The notes: generated from the letters alone by a model not told the origin. A stretch of DNA of 64,000 nt from Alkalihalobacillus sp. CinArs1 (GCF_947387515.1 NZ_CANDOB010000003.1:266001-330000), one strand, 5' to 3'. Positions 8,229 through 18,749 are shown, counted from the stretch's first letter. Made by a program: numbers and translations.

Positions 8229-8840
8229 TCACTTTCTTTTTCTATCGTTCATCACTTCAGATAATTGTTGAGAGTTTAAATCGTTTTCCTTATCAAGTTT
8301 ATCAATAATGTTATCATAGTCATCTTCACTTCGGTTTTGACTCAATTTATAGGCTGCTTGAACTTCTAGCACTTTTACTTTAAATCCAACAATACCTTTA
8401 ATTTGGTTTTTGGTTTTTTGAGAGAGCTTCTCCCATAACGCTCCACTTTCACGGTGTTTTTCATACTTTTGTAATAGAGCCTTCAGGTTTTCCTGCAATT
8501 CTTGTTCAGTCATAATACTAGCCGTTCCATATACATGGACTGCCTGATAATTCCATGTGGGCACATTTTCATCCTTGTACCAAGAGGATGAAATATAAGC
8601 ATGAGGGCCTTGATACATCACAAGAACAGGATCATCCCCGAAAGTTTTCCACTGTGGATTAGCAGAAGCGAAATGGCCAGTGAGATAGTAGTCATCCCCT
8701 TGTTTATGTAACTCCAAAGGTAAATGAGTTGCAATAGGTTTTCCTTCTTCTGTCGTTACAATCGTTCCAAAAGAGTTTCTCTGAATGAAGTCTTTGATTT
8801 CAACGAAGTCCGTGACTTTAAAATGCTTTGGAATATACAT
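8229..8840 (-). CDS. paiB: PaiB-type FMN-binding protein
   Basis: A 203-residue protein of the PaiB / FMN-binding split-barrel family. It begins MYIPKHFKVTD and has the family stretches THLPLELHK, GHFASANPQW and VPTWNYQAVHVYG. In Bacillus subtilis PaiA and PaiB are encoded together and linked to repression of sporulation and protease genes; PaiA is a polyamine acetyltransferase. Here the paiA homologue lies 21 bases upstream in the same direction, so the two form an operon. The C-terminal extension is charged. The functional role in this organism is inferred from the family. Confidence 0.88.
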   Translation of the reverse strand: MYIPKHFKVTDFVEIKDFIQRNSFGTIVTTEEGKPIATHLPLELHKQGDDYYLTGHFASANPQWKTFGDDPVLVMYQGPHAYISSSWYKDENVPTWNYQAVHVYGTASIMTEQELQENLKALLQKYEKHRESGALWEKLSQKTKNQIKGIVGFKVKVLEVQAAYKLSQNRSEDDYDNIIDKLDKENDLNSQQLSEVMNDRKRK

Positions 8841-8861
8841 GCTCCTTCACCTCTTTAATTA

Positions 8862-9858
<997 letters not shown>

Positions 9859-9876
9859 ATTAACCCCCTAGAAATT

Positions 9877-9945
9877 TTTGTTGCAAATGCAATATTTATC
9901 ATCGTATACTTAATCTAACTTATTTTTGTTGTATTTGCAACAAAA
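9877..9945. promoter_or_regulatory. Paired MarR operators between divergent genes
   Basis: TTGTTGCAAATGCAATA (9879-9895) and the near-palindrome TTGTTGTATTTGCAACAA (about 9926-9943) are two related sites of the TTGTTGC type. They sit close to the start codons of the MarR gene and the plus-strand membrane gene respectively, as expected for dual repression. Confidence 0.7.
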
Positions 9946-9971
9946 AAATAATGATGAAGAGGTAGATTAAT

Positions 9972-10565
9972 TTGAAACTGTTCTTTTATGTATTAGGAAT
10001 CTTGCTATTAACCCTCGGCATTTCTTTCACAATACATTCTGACCTTGGTACTTCCCCTTTTGACGCCCTATTGGTAGGACTGTCTATCCACGTGGGTTTT
10101 ACGGTAGGGACCTGGGAAATAATCATTGCTTTGATATTAATAGGATGTAATTCGCTTTTAAAAAGACAAAAACCTGAAGTTTTGGGTTTGTTAACAGCAT
10201 TTATAACGGGGATTAGTATCGATATGTGGCTCTTTTTATTAGAAACTTTGCACACACCCGAGCTATTGTACAGCAAAGTTGTTTACTTTGGACTCGGCTT
10301 AATTGTTATAGGGTTGGGTACTGCCATATATCTACACACAAATTTTGCACCAATTCCGATTGACCGATTAACGTTAATCATACATGAATTAACTAGAACA
10401 AATATAACTTTTTCTAGATCAATTATTTACCTATTATTTTTAATACTGGCCATGATTTTTAAAGGACCAATCGGCATTGGAACTTTATTAATCGTTTGCT
10501 TAAGTGGTCTAATCCTGAACTACTTTATGACATTTACTAAAAAGGTACTGGTACCAGTTCCTTAA
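9972..10565 (+). CDS. YczE/YyaS-like integral membrane protein
   Basis: A 197-residue membrane protein with about five hydrophobic segments. The first begins FFYVLGILLLTLGISFTIHS, and the loop GTSPFDALLVGLS is typical of the YczE/YitT-like family. Biochemical function of the family is not established. The start is TTG at 9972, behind GAAGAGG. It is divergent from the MarR regulator with two operators between, so it is probably its target. It is one of few plus-strand genes in this region. Confidence 0.8.
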   Translation: MKLFFYVLGILLLTLGISFTIHSDLGTSPFDALLVGLSIHVGFTVGTWEIIIALILIGCNSLLKRQKPEVLGLLTAFITGISIDMWLFLLETLHTPELLYSKVVYFGLGLIVIGLGTAIYLHTNFAPIPIDRLTLIIHELTRTNITFSRSIIYLLFLILAMIFKGPIGIGTLLIVCLSGLILNYFMTFTKKVLVPVP

Positions 10566-10660
10566 ATCCTAGTACGCCAACAAGCTTTGAGAAGAACAAT
10601 GCATCAATATTAGATATGTAAAAAAGTGAGTCTCTCACAATCCTTCTCATCAGTTAGATA

Positions 10661-10735
10661 TTAAACAAAAAGAGCGTTAATCCTTTTTTAGATCAACGCT
10701 CCATTTAACGGAATACTATAACTCTAGATATTTGA
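10661..10735. repeat. Cassette-boundary element 4
   Basis: TTAAACAAAAA, hairpin GAGCGTTAATC / GATCAACGCTC (10672-10701), right arm CATTTAACGGAATACTATAACTCTAGATA. Confidence 0.8.
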
Positions 10736-10771
10736 TTTACTGTAGTTCACAGTATTTAAGGCTCACTCTAT

Positions 10772-12559
10772 TTAATTGGAAGTTAAGTCTAAAAACTCCT
10801 CTACATCTTTCACGCATAGCTCCATTCCTTTTTCCCAGAATTCCTTTGAAGTAATGTCTTCTCCTAGATGTTTCATAACTAAATCTTCCATAGACATATG
10901 TCCAGAATCACGAAGCAAGTTCAGATAATCTTCTTCAAACTCTAGTCCTTTTTCTCTTGCCTTCGCATAAAAACCTAAGGCAAATAGATACCCAAAAGTA
11001 TAAGGGAAATTGTAGAAAGCGGATTGAGTAATATAATAGTGAGGTGTCCAAACCCATGAATAGATAGATGGTTGATCTAAAGATCCCCCGTACGCTTCAG
11101 TTATAGATTCTTCCATTAATTGATTTAAACGTTTGGGTGAAATCATACCCGCTTTACGTTCCTTATAGAATCGCTGTTCGAATAAGAACCTCGAATGAAT
11201 ATTCATGAAGTTCATAATACTACGTTTCAATTTCTCGTCTAGTATAGCAATTTTTTCTTCCTTATTATTTGCCTTTCTCATTGACGCATCAAGTATAATC
11301 ATTTCACAGAAAGTTGAAGCACTTTCAGCAATACTCATGGGATAGCTCTTATTCAAGCCATCAACAGACTTCATGGCGTAATTATGAAAACCATGTCCTA
11401 TTTCATGTCCAAGAGTTAACATATCCATAAAAGAACCACTATACGTCATGAAGATTCTAGATTCACCAGTAGCTGGAAAACTAGCACAGAAGGGAATAGG
11501 CGCTTTGTTAGGACGATCTTCAGCTTCTATCCAACCTTGATTAAAGGCTTCTTTAACAAAATTTCCTAATTCCGAACCAAACTGACTAAAATGGTCCGTG
11601 ATGAATGTCACTGCTTCACCAAAGTGTACTTCTTGCTTAACGTTTGTAACAGGTGCCCAAAAGTTATAAGACTTCATACTAGAATCGCCCATCATTTCAG
11701 CTTTTCGATCTAAGTACTTGGAGAAAGATTGTTTATATGTATTAATAACTGACCACATTGTATTCAACGTTTCTTCTTTTATTCTGTTCTTCTTCAAAGG
11801 ACTTTCTAGAGCATTTTTCGTCTCGCGCTTTTTATGTACTTGTATACGAAAGCCAGTAATGTGATTTAATACTTTAGCAAACAGTTCTTCCTTCTCTTTC
11901 CATATTGATTCCAGTGCATAATGAGCTTCCTTTCGCACTTCTTCACAATGGTGTGAACGCAAATTAATGGCTTGTCCAACTGATAGGTTCTCTACTATTC
12001 CATCAATCCTTATCTTTACGATAATATTGCTTATTAAACCTTTATAAAAATCGCCCCAAGCATGGTACCCATCAACCATTAAGTCAGAAATTAAACTTGC
12101 TTCATCTTCTGATAAGTGCGAATCTGCGTTTTCTCGCCATTCATCGAGAATAAATTTATACCCTTCTAACTCTTTCGTATCTAGCATTTCTCTCCATCGC
12201 TCTTCATCGATATTTGATAGTATCTTTTTCACTTTAGATAATACTTTTTCAAACCGAGCTTCTATTTGACCAATTTTTGCTCTTAAGCTAGCAGCGTCAT
12301 GATCCTTTGGGTTTTGCGCAAGAAGACAAGTGATATATGAATTAGCTTGAGTATGATTTAAGCGAGTGTTCCCCATTTTTCCTACTAATTCAACTAATTT
12401 ATTTGTTGTTTTATGATCAGTGAAAGAGTTAATAACACCTTCTAAATCATGGATAAGTGCTTCTAAATGCTCAATATGTTCTAAAAGCTGACTCGATTTA
12501 CTGCCACCACTAAAAATCTTATCCAAATTCCATACTTCTTGATAACTTAACTTCTCCAT
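10772..12559 (-). CDS. M3-family oligoendopeptidase (PepF type)
   Basis: A 595-residue zinc metallopeptidase of family M3, the intracellular oligopeptidases related to PepF. The catalytic HEIGHGFH motif (HExxH) lies near residue 390 after FMTYSGSFMDMLTLG. The N-terminal helical half, and the C-terminal part with YSWVWTPHYYITQSAFYNFP and YLFALGFYAK, are typical. There is no signal peptide, so it acts in the cytoplasm. Ribosome binding site AAGGGGGAG lies before the ATG at 12559. The gene lies alone between two boundary elements (10661-10735 and 12601-12632), which is long for a cassette gene. Confidence 0.92.
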   Translation of the reverse strand: MEKLSYQEVWNLDKIFSGGSKSSQLLEHIEHLEALIHDLEGVINSFTDHKTTNKLVELVGKMGNTRLNHTQANSYITCLLAQNPKDHDAASLRAKIGQIEARFEKVLSKVKKILSNIDEERWREMLDTKELEGYKFILDEWRENADSHLSEDEASLISDLMVDGYHAWGDFYKGLISNIIVKIRIDGIVENLSVGQAINLRSHHCEEVRKEAHYALESIWKEKEELFAKVLNHITGFRIQVHKKRETKNALESPLKKNRIKEETLNTMWSVINTYKQSFSKYLDRKAEMMGDSSMKSYNFWAPVTNVKQEVHFGEAVTFITDHFSQFGSELGNFVKEAFNQGWIEAEDRPNKAPIPFCASFPATGESRIFMTYSGSFMDMLTLGHEIGHGFHNYAMKSVDGLNKSYPMSIAESASTFCEMIILDASMRKANNKEEKIAILDEKLKRSIMNFMNIHSRFLFEQRFYKERKAGMISPKRLNQLMEESITEAYGGSLDQPSIYSWVWTPHYYITQSAFYNFPYTFGYLFALGFYAKAREKGLEFEEDYLNLLRDSGHMSMEDLVMKHLGEDITSKEFWEKGMELCVKDVEEFLDLTSN

Positions 12560-12600
12560 AAACTCCCCCTTACGTTCTTTACTATTTCTTATTTCTTGCC

Positions 12601-12632
12601 TTTTAGATCATCGCTCCCGATAATTGAATAAT
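12601..12632. repeat. Cassette-boundary element 5 (truncated)
   Basis: Only the right half remains: TTTTAGATCATCGCTCCCGATAATTGAATAATC. The left hairpin strand (GGAGCG) is missing. Confidence 0.65.
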
Positions 12633-12657
12633 CATTTCGTATTATGCTTTGCTTAAA

Positions 12658-13572
12658 TCATACTAAGTACATTTCAGTTAAAGATTTATTCTTTATAAAT
12701 CCAAGATCTTCATAAAGCTTAATCGCTGGATTATCTTCAATTACGGATAAACGGGTAGCCGGGTATTCTTTACTCGACATATTTATAGAATGCCTTAACA
12801 AGAATCTTCCAAGACCTTTATGTTGATGCTCAGGGTGTACGGCCAAACTCATGATGAGAGGATAGTCTTCAAATTCCATGTGCAGACACACACCAACAAC
12901 CTTATTTGTGCACTGTTCTACAATAACTCTTGAACACTCATCCATGGCTTTATTATGCTGGTATATTTCGTTGAACTCTCTTACGTGATTCGTATAGTCC
13001 TCTTTCGTTCCGATTTGTTTATAAGCTGAATTCGCACTATAAGACTCAATTATTAAATCTACTATATCTGCTATATCCCCTTCTAAAACTGGGTTAGAGA
13101 GATATCCATCAGGAAGTATAGCCTTTATGGGTTGGGTTGGACGAATCATCCAATAATTAACTTCATTGACATGACATCCACTTTGTACATATGTTGCAAC
13201 ATGTTCCTCTACAACATCTCTAACAATAATCTTTTCGTCGGTATTAGATACCTTTTTTAAGTGGTTTAAAAGCTTATGAGCTAACCCATCATATTCCTCA
13301 TAAGGAGGTACTACGAATAAATCCGCCATAAAATTGGGTTTTATAAATACACCGCCAATGATGTTGTCACCGTTCATGATGAAATATCCGCAGTCAAAAA
13401 TGGATACAATTTCTTTCATTGCTCCCGAAGACCTTCTAAAGAAGTAATCTGCATATTTTTGTCCATAATAAACTGAATAATAGTTAAAGTATTCATCAGG
13501 TTCTTGATAAACTAATTTCAATCCATCTCCTAGATCAATAATTTCATTCAATGATTGAACTTGCTCACTCAT
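12658..13572 (-). CDS. Two-domain GNAT-type acetyltransferase
   Basis: A 304-residue protein. The C-terminal 150 residues form a clear GNAT domain with LIMSLAVHPEHQHKGLGRFL (acetyl-CoA loop) and NPAIKLYEDLGF. The N-terminal half looks like a second, degenerate GNAT fold (FFRRSSGAMKEIV, GGVFIKPNF). The start at 13572 is chosen because GAGGGGG precedes it. Substrate unknown. It is in a unit of its own between two boundary elements. Confidence 0.82.
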   Translation of the reverse strand: MSEQVQSLNEIIDLGDGLKLVYQEPDEYFNYYSVYYGQKYADYFFRRSSGAMKEIVSIFDCGYFIMNGDNIIGGVFIKPNFMADLFVVPPYEEYDGLAHKLLNHLKKVSNTDEKIIVRDVVEEHVATYVQSGCHVNEVNYWMIRPTQPIKAILPDGYLSNPVLEGDIADIVDLIIESYSANSAYKQIGTKEDYTNHVREFNEIYQHNKAMDECSRVIVEQCTNKVVGVCLHMEFEDYPLIMSLAVHPEHQHKGLGRFLLRHSINMSSKEYPATRLSVIEDNPAIKLYEDLGFIKNKSLTEMYLV

Positions 13573-13597
13573 ACATTTCCCCCTCATCTGCCTCAAC

Positions 13598-13696
13598 ACT
13601 TCAATACCAATTATTTCAAAACATTTCCGAAAAATCTATCTCTTATATTAAAAAGGAACATATCTTTCTAGAGATATGCTCCCGTTTATTGAACAT
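13598..13696. repeat. Cassette-boundary element 6
   Basis: Left arm ACTTCAATACCAATTATTTC, spacer, AAAAA, hairpin GGAACATATCT / AGATATGCTCC (13655-13682), right arm CGTTTATTGAACA. The left arm starts directly upstream of the ribosome binding site of the gene at 13572. Confidence 0.8.
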
Positions 13697-13977
13697 TAAT
13701 TCTACCTTATTTCACCATAATTCTTCCAATAAGGCTGGCGGTCCTGGCTGCTATTCACCTTGCAAATTAGGGTTCAGATTAATAAGCATTTTCGTAAGCA
13801 AAAAGCAGTTCAATCAAGGGTACAATTTGTGTTTCTGTACTCCAAAACTGAACTACTTACCTATATAGATTTGACTCTTTTTCCATCACTATCGCCTTAC
13901 ATGAAATCCGACAAATGTACGACCTAATTTCTAATAGTTTCTAATATCATGTACTCATTAAATACATTTAGATTAGG
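13697..13977. other. Intergenic region without recognised features
   Basis: Between an element and a small membrane protein gene. No supported gene; a plus-strand open frame spans part of it but has no ribosome binding site and begins inside the element and the upstream gene. Confidence 0.4.
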
Positions 13978-14157
13978 CTAGGAATTTGCTTTCTTTTTTA
14001 GAGGGTATTTCCTATTGATTACTGCGGTAACGATCATAGTAGTCGAACTTAATGCCACTGCCTTAATTATTAAATTATCTGGCAAGAATATATATTCAAT
14101 ACCCATTATAACCATTAAGATTAAACATGTAATAAGAAACCTTTTCCCGAAAGACAT
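13978..14157 (-). CDS. Small two-helix membrane protein (59 residues)
   Basis: Minus-strand gene with GAGGAGG 9 bases before ATG (14155-14157). The product begins MSFGKRFLITCLILMVIMGI and ends NRKYPLKKKANS, with two hydrophobic stretches and a basic C terminus. It is similar in size and layout to the tiny membrane proteins at 33.1-36 kb. No family recognised. Confidence 0.65.
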   Translation of the reverse strand: MSFGKRFLITCLILMVIMGIEYIFLPDNLIIKAVALSSTTMIVTAVINRKYPLKKKANS

Positions 14158-14560
14158 TTCTAAACCTCCTCGAAAGTTTATTCACTTGATATGATTTCGA
14201 AATCAGACCCATTAGCTCCCATTACATACTCAATCTTAATATTTTTGCGAATAATTAAGCGCAGAGAGAACCAGAGCAGCAGTAATCTCGGAAAGCATCC
14301 AAATTTCTGTTTCGAGTCCCAAAGTCGGAGTAACACTACCAGAGACCAACTATGAGCTCAATACAGGGACAACCAATTTAGATACGATTTTTGACTTCAG
14401 ATAAAAAACACCAGCTCCAATTTTTGCAAGTACAATCAGTAACTACCCTTCCAATAAATGTATAAACGTTATGTAGTTATCAATTTTATCTTTTTCATTA
14501 TTAAATTTCTTTACTAGAACATATCCAAGTCTATCAATACGCTTTGTTAAAGTTTAATGT
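14158..14560. other. Decayed coding DNA
   Basis: Two minus-strand remnants are visible. One ends YVMGANGSDFEIISSE just upstream of the small membrane gene. The other is a frame with VLAKIGAGVFYLKSKIVSK, one internal TAG, then LVSGSVTPTLGLETEIWMLS. Neither has a start. The second looks like a former membrane protein. Confidence 0.4.
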
Positions 14561-14578
14561 TGATAGTTATAGAAAAAA

Positions 14579-14668
14579 GGAGAGTTCCAAATATGGAATT
14601 CCTCTCTGGCATTATCGGGTTTTAAACTAACTCTCCCGTTTTTATAAGACTCAATTTCAAGATAATCC
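14579..14668. repeat. Cassette-boundary element 7 (extended hairpin)
   Basis: GGAGAGTTCC / GGAATTCCTCTC forms a first hairpin, then a second right strand CTCTCCCG with arm TTTTTATAAGACTCAATTTCAAGATAATC. The arm tail matches those at 8173, 20351 and 27167. Confidence 0.65.
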
Positions 14669-14860
14669 TAGCCTTCTATTGTCTTTTTCAATAGCGCTTG
14701 AACCGTCCCCTCGCTTCCTGCTTCATTCAAAGCCCTACCTTCTCCTCAATACACCACGCAAATATCGCGACTCTATGGTCTAAATGTCATATGAAGATAC
14801 TTGATGAAGAGGACATTTTATTACTCAAGGATAAGGTTCACGTTGTTTTCCAAATTTAAT
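14669..14860. other. Gene remnants around 14.7-14.86 kb
   Basis: A minus-strand fragment ends ALNEAGSEGTVQALLKKTIE. A plus-strand fragment MKILDEEDILLLKDKVHVVF ends at about 14860, just before a terminator hairpin. Both are 3' ends without 5' parts. Confidence 0.4.
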
Positions 14861-14889
14861 AAAGAGAGCTAAAAATTTTAGCTCTCTTT
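14861..14889 (+). terminator. Terminator hairpin
   Basis: AAAGAGAGCTAAAA / TTTTAGCTCTCTTT is a perfect stem right after the stop codon of a plus-strand gene fragment. Confidence 0.7.
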
Positions 14890-15053
14890 CATAATTTCTC
14901 TTAGTTAATGCAAATATTCCACACTAATCTCTTAAAAAATGATGCCTGGCTTTATAAAATGTTAAAAAAAGAATGAGGTCAGATGCTAACATTTTGTTAA
15001 GCAAATGAACTAGCATAGACTGAATGATTGTTGATTAGTATCCGGTTGACTCA

Positions 15054-16574
15054 TTAATAGTGGATAGGAGAGCCTGGTCCCAAATTAATGCCCGTCAGCA
15101 TCCAGATAATTAACATGATTGTCCAAGACACAAGGAAAAAGATCGTATATGGGAACATAACAGAAATCAAAGTCCCAATTCCCATGTTTTTATCGTATTT
15201 TTGAGCGAATGCAATAATGATAGCAAAGTAAGTCATTAGAGGCGTAATGATATTTGTTGTAGAATCTGCCACACGGTAGGCCATCTGAGTTAATTCAGGT
15301 GAATAACCCAGCTGCATCATGATCGGTACAAATACCGGAGCCATCATTGCCCATTTTGCAGAAGCACTGCCAATAAACAAGTTAATGCTAGCGGCCACTA
15401 AAATAAAACCTAAGATTAATGGGATCCCTGATAGGTTGGCCGATTCTAAGAATTCCGCGCCATAAACACCGATTACCAGTCCCATATTTGTTTCTGAGAA
15501 GTAAGCTACAAATTGTCCTGCAGTAAAAGCAAGTACAATGAACATCCCCATGGAAGCCATCGTCTCAGAAAGCTGGTTTGCCACATCTTTGTCATTTTTA
15601 ATACTTTTGACGGCGATGCCATAAAACAACCCAGGAATAAAGAATAGAATGGTGATAATTGGCACAAGGGAACTCATAAACGGAGATTGTATGATCCCTC
15701 CATCTTCTCCTCTTAAAGGCGCTCCAGCTGGCAGAATCAAAAGAGCAACAAGCACGGTTGCTACAGCGACAGAAATACCTGCCCATTTCAAACCTTTCTT
15801 TTCTGTAGCATCCAATCCCTTTAAATCTTCACGGAACTCGCCTTTGTATTGTCCCAAACGGGGTTCGACAATCTTTTCTGTGACCCATCCCCCTACAAAT
15901 GTTAGCAAGAATACAGAAACAACGATGAAATAGTAGTTCATCGCTATGTTCATATTCGCCGCATAGGCAGGATCAATGATAGCAGCAGCATCAATCGTTA
16001 ACTCTCCTAATAAGGGGTCCGTCGCTGATAAAAACAAGTTAGCGCTGAAGCCTGCAGAAACACCCGCAAATGCACCAGCAAGCCCCGCTAATGGGTGACG
16101 GCCAAGTGCTGCAAAAATGACAGCCCCTAGTGGAGGTAATACTACATAACCAGCGTCTGAAGCAACACTGGACATGACCCCTGCAAATACAAGTCCATAA
16201 GTGATCAATGATTTTGGAACAGACAGCACAAAACCACGTAAGCATGCACTAATCAGTCCGGTTCTTTCAGCTACTCCAATCCCAAGCATTGTCACTAGGA
16301 CGACCCCTAAAGGAGCAAATCCAATAAAGTTATCGGTCATACTGGAGAAAATATACTCAATACCTTCTGCACTAAGGAGGTTGTTTACTTCAACAATTTT
16401 TCCTTCTTCCCCAGGGTGCTCTACACTCAGCCCAAAACTAGAAACGATAGCAGACAGTAGGACAACCAGTAGGGCTAATATAGCAAATAGTGTAATTGGA
16501 TGGGGCAGCTTATTCCCTACATACTCAATACCATCCAATCCTTTTTGAAACATTCCTTTACTTTTTTTAAACAA
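15054..16574 (-). CDS. AbgT-family transporter (copy 1)
   Basis: A 506-residue membrane protein of the AbgT family. Members import p-aminobenzoyl-glutamate or related compounds; some export sulfonamides. Typical segments are GIEYVGNKLPHPITLFAILA, ASDAGYVVLPPLGAVIFAAL (after GVMSSV), GRHPLAGLAGAFAGVSAGFS and RVADSTTNIITPLMTYFAI. The TTG start at 16574 lies 8 bases after AGGAGG. A second AbgT, at 59815-61353, sits in an operon with amidohydrolases, whereas this one is alone. Physiological substrate unknown. Confidence 0.9.
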   Translation of the reverse strand: MFKKSKGMFQKGLDGIEYVGNKLPHPITLFAILALLVVLLSAIVSSFGLSVEHPGEEGKIVEVNNLLSAEGIEYIFSSMTDNFIGFAPLGVVLVTMLGIGVAERTGLISACLRGFVLSVPKSLITYGLVFAGVMSSVASDAGYVVLPPLGAVIFAALGRHPLAGLAGAFAGVSAGFSANLFLSATDPLLGELTIDAAAIIDPAYAANMNIAMNYYFIVVSVFLLTFVGGWVTEKIVEPRLGQYKGEFREDLKGLDATEKKGLKWAGISVAVATVLVALLILPAGAPLRGEDGGIIQSPFMSSLVPIITILFFIPGLFYGIAVKSIKNDKDVANQLSETMASMGMFIVLAFTAGQFVAYFSETNMGLVIGVYGAEFLESANLSGIPLILGFILVAASINLFIGSASAKWAMMAPVFVPIMMQLGYSPELTQMAYRVADSTTNIITPLMTYFAIIIAFAQKYDKNMGIGTLISVMFPYTIFFLVSWTIMLIIWMLTGINLGPGSPIHY

Positions 16575-17324
16575 TAGAATTTCCTCCTCTCTTGTTGTAA
16601 AACAGCAATGAATATTCATACCGTAGCCGTTTTTGTCTATTGCTGTCGTTTTTAGTATAAAGCAAACTCGATACAAATGAAGACGTTCTCAAGAATATAT
16701 AAAATTCCTATTATTACGAAAAAATACAAAGGAGGTATAAAATATTCAGGTTTAGAGGAACTGAGGAAGATGCCTGACCCACAATCTTTTACAGGGATTT
16801 TGCCGTGGATGTCAAGCGCCATTATAGGAGAACATCCCCCTCAAACAGGTCTTTCAAATGATTCATATTCAATGATTTTTTTCTGAAGATTTCAGTGATT
16901 CTTGGTTAATTTTCTGTATTGTAAATCACAAGCGAAATGCGCTTGCGCCGGGATTGAAAGCAACATGATATAAATGCTCCCTTTCGTCAACTCTCTGTCA
17001 ATTGCGTTACTTCCAAAAATAGTAATTACATTTTTAAGTACTTACACCGTAATGCAAGGTCAATCCGCCTAATTACTGCCAAAAAAGAGCCCAATCCCTT
17101 CATAGGGTGGACTCTCTTATTAATTCGGTTATTAACTCACTTTTCACAATATCGGCCCCTGATCCCTAATTTTTCACAGTTATATAGCAGTGGGACAGGC
17201 ACTCTTAGCCAAAGCAGATTTATTGGCTTCTTGATCATTTGCTCCCGATTGCAAAAGATATTGATATAAAACATTTCATAATAAAACATAGGAAGAACTT
17301 AATCTTCCTATGTTATCCATCATA
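16575..17324. other. Long gene-free stretch with weak element copies
   Basis: No supported gene. It contains the abgT promoter region and two weak cassette elements: a hairpin GAGCCCAATCCCT / AGGGTGGACTC at 17096-17121 and a right half TTGCTCCCGATTGCAAAAGA at about 17239-17258. Probably decayed cassette DNA. Confidence 0.45.
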
Positions 17325-17483
17325 TTATTTATCTGTCTGTTGTTGCTTCTTTTTTAAATACTCTGCACGCATTTTTTCAAGATGATTCTTTCTATCAAAT
17401 TTGGTAGTCGTCTGTTTTTCATGAAATTTTGTCACAGCTACCTTACCTTTGTTATCTAATTGGTATCTTCCCACTTTGTTCAC
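17325..17483 (-). CDS. Small basic protein (about 52 residues)
   Basis: Minus-strand frame with GTG at 17483 or, 3 codons later, GTG at 17474. The product contains VGRYQLDNKGKVAVTKFHEK and ends YLKKKQQQTDK. It is rich in Lys, Gln and Thr with no membrane segment. A weak GGTGA-type ribosome site favours the second start. Compositional bias and a clean stop suggest a real small gene, but no family is recognised. Confidence 0.5.
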   Translation of the reverse strand: MNKVGRYQLDNKGKVAVTKFHEKQTTTKFDRKNHLEKMRAEYLKKKQQQTDK

Positions 17484-17569
17484 CACTTTTCTTCAATTAC
17501 AAGAGAATCTATTTATTAATATACCTTATTTTACAGCAGTAATCTTTATTATGAACACTTATTTCACAA

Positions 17570-17618
17570 AAAAGTATTCTTCTACTTTCTAAAGAAATGC
17601 TCCCTTTAATTGAATACT
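17570..17618. repeat. Cassette-boundary element 8
   Basis: AAAAA, imperfect hairpin ending AAATGCTCC, right arm CTTTAATTGAATACT. Confidence 0.6.
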
Positions 17619-17625
17619 AATGTTA

Positions 17626-18558
17626 TTAAACTTGATAAGTAACCAACACTTTTATAGGACTTTCACTAGTTTCACTAAGATACGCGAAGTAATCAATTAA
17701 TTCATTTGAATGTATATGGCTTTCAAAAATAGTATTTACATATTCTGATTTCTTGATATTCTCGAAAAACCACTGACTATGTTGTCGATAGTCCCATCCG
17801 TCACTTGATCCCACGATTTTAAGTTCCTTCTTATAGAAGTCTTCATTCAAAAAGAAAAGGTCCTTGTTCCCGTCTGACAACACACAAACTTCCCCATTAT
17901 GATTCAACGCTTTTAGTATTGCGTGAAATGCATTCTTACTTGAAGAGCACTCAAACCCATACTTATAATGCTCTCTGGGAACTTCATCTTCTGATATATA
18001 AACATTATTAGCTCCGAACGTTTTGGCTCGTTTACCTCTTGCTTTATTAGTTTCCAATACATCGACTTTCTCAACGTTTATGTACTCTTTCAAAAAATGA
18101 AGTGTCAGCAGCCCCATTGTTCCTGCCCCTGCTACTAAGACATGATCCCATTTGTTAGGTCCGAGCTTCATAACACCTTTCGCAGAGTCGCAAGAGAGAG
18201 TATTGAGTAAAGCATATGTATAATCAATCGTTTCAGGGACTTTAACAACCTTTTCAGCTTTTACTACCCCATAGTCTTTATGTCCATAAAAAGCTAGAAC
18301 GAAATCTCCCACTTCGATGTCTAATACATGTTTTCCAGCTGCTATCACTTTTCCATAACTCTCATAACCTGTTTCTCTGGGGTATTTAGGATCGAGATCC
18401 GTAACATCGGATTCATTGTACTGAGGGAGTTCGGCACCTATACTTATTGCGCCTGCGATTGTTTGAATTAATAATTCATCTTCTTCAATAGGATTTAATG
18501 CCTTTCGTTCCCATTCTAGTTTTCTTTTTCCTACAAGTACTAATGACTGTTGCATCAT
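17626..18558 (-). CDS. Medium-chain dehydrogenase/reductase-like protein
   Basis: A 310-residue protein of the zinc-type alcohol dehydrogenase superfamily. It has the GroES-like entry (TGYESYGKVIAAGKHV, VGDFVLAFYGH) and a Rossmann domain with HVLVAGAGTMGLLTLHFLKE. Compared with 330-350-residue relatives it is short and lacks an obvious structural-zinc Cys cluster. Oxidation or reduction of a polyol, sugar or alcohol is likely, but the substrate is unknown. The gene is flanked by boundary elements at 17570 and about 18650, so it may be cassette cargo. Confidence 0.75.
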   Translation of the reverse strand: MMQQSLVLVGKRKLEWERKALNPIEEDELLIQTIAGAISIGAELPQYNESDVTDLDPKYPRETGYESYGKVIAAGKHVLDIEVGDFVLAFYGHKDYGVVKAEKVVKVPETIDYTYALLNTLSCDSAKGVMKLGPNKWDHVLVAGAGTMGLLTLHFLKEYINVEKVDVLETNKARGKRAKTFGANNVYISEDEVPREHYKYGFECSSSKNAFHAILKALNHNGEVCVLSDGNKDLFFLNEDFYKKELKIVGSSDGWDYRQHSQWFFENIKKSEYVNTIFESHIHSNELIDYFAYLSETSESPIKVLVTYQV

Positions 18559-18649
18559 TTGAAAACACCCTTTTATATGTTAGATATAATCTTCATATTT
18601 TGAACCCTTTATTTCCTTTACCTATATGTGTAGCTATCAACTCTGTATT

Positions 18650-18680
18650 AGTCCCTTTTAATTGAAGAATTCAATTTTAT
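18650..18680. repeat. Cassette-boundary element 9 (right half only)
   Basis: AGTCCCTTTTAATTGAAGAATTCAATTTTATG resembles the right arm and tail; the hairpin is degenerate. Confidence 0.5.
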
Positions 18681-18749
18681 GATTAACCAAGTAAGAACAA
18701 TTAAGTTATGATAAGGTAAATATGTAATTGCTAAAGTTAGGAGTAGAAT

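Noticed and set aside
15598..16548. Several open frames in other frames across the AbgT gene
   Set aside because: Shadows of the transporter gene; no initiation signals.
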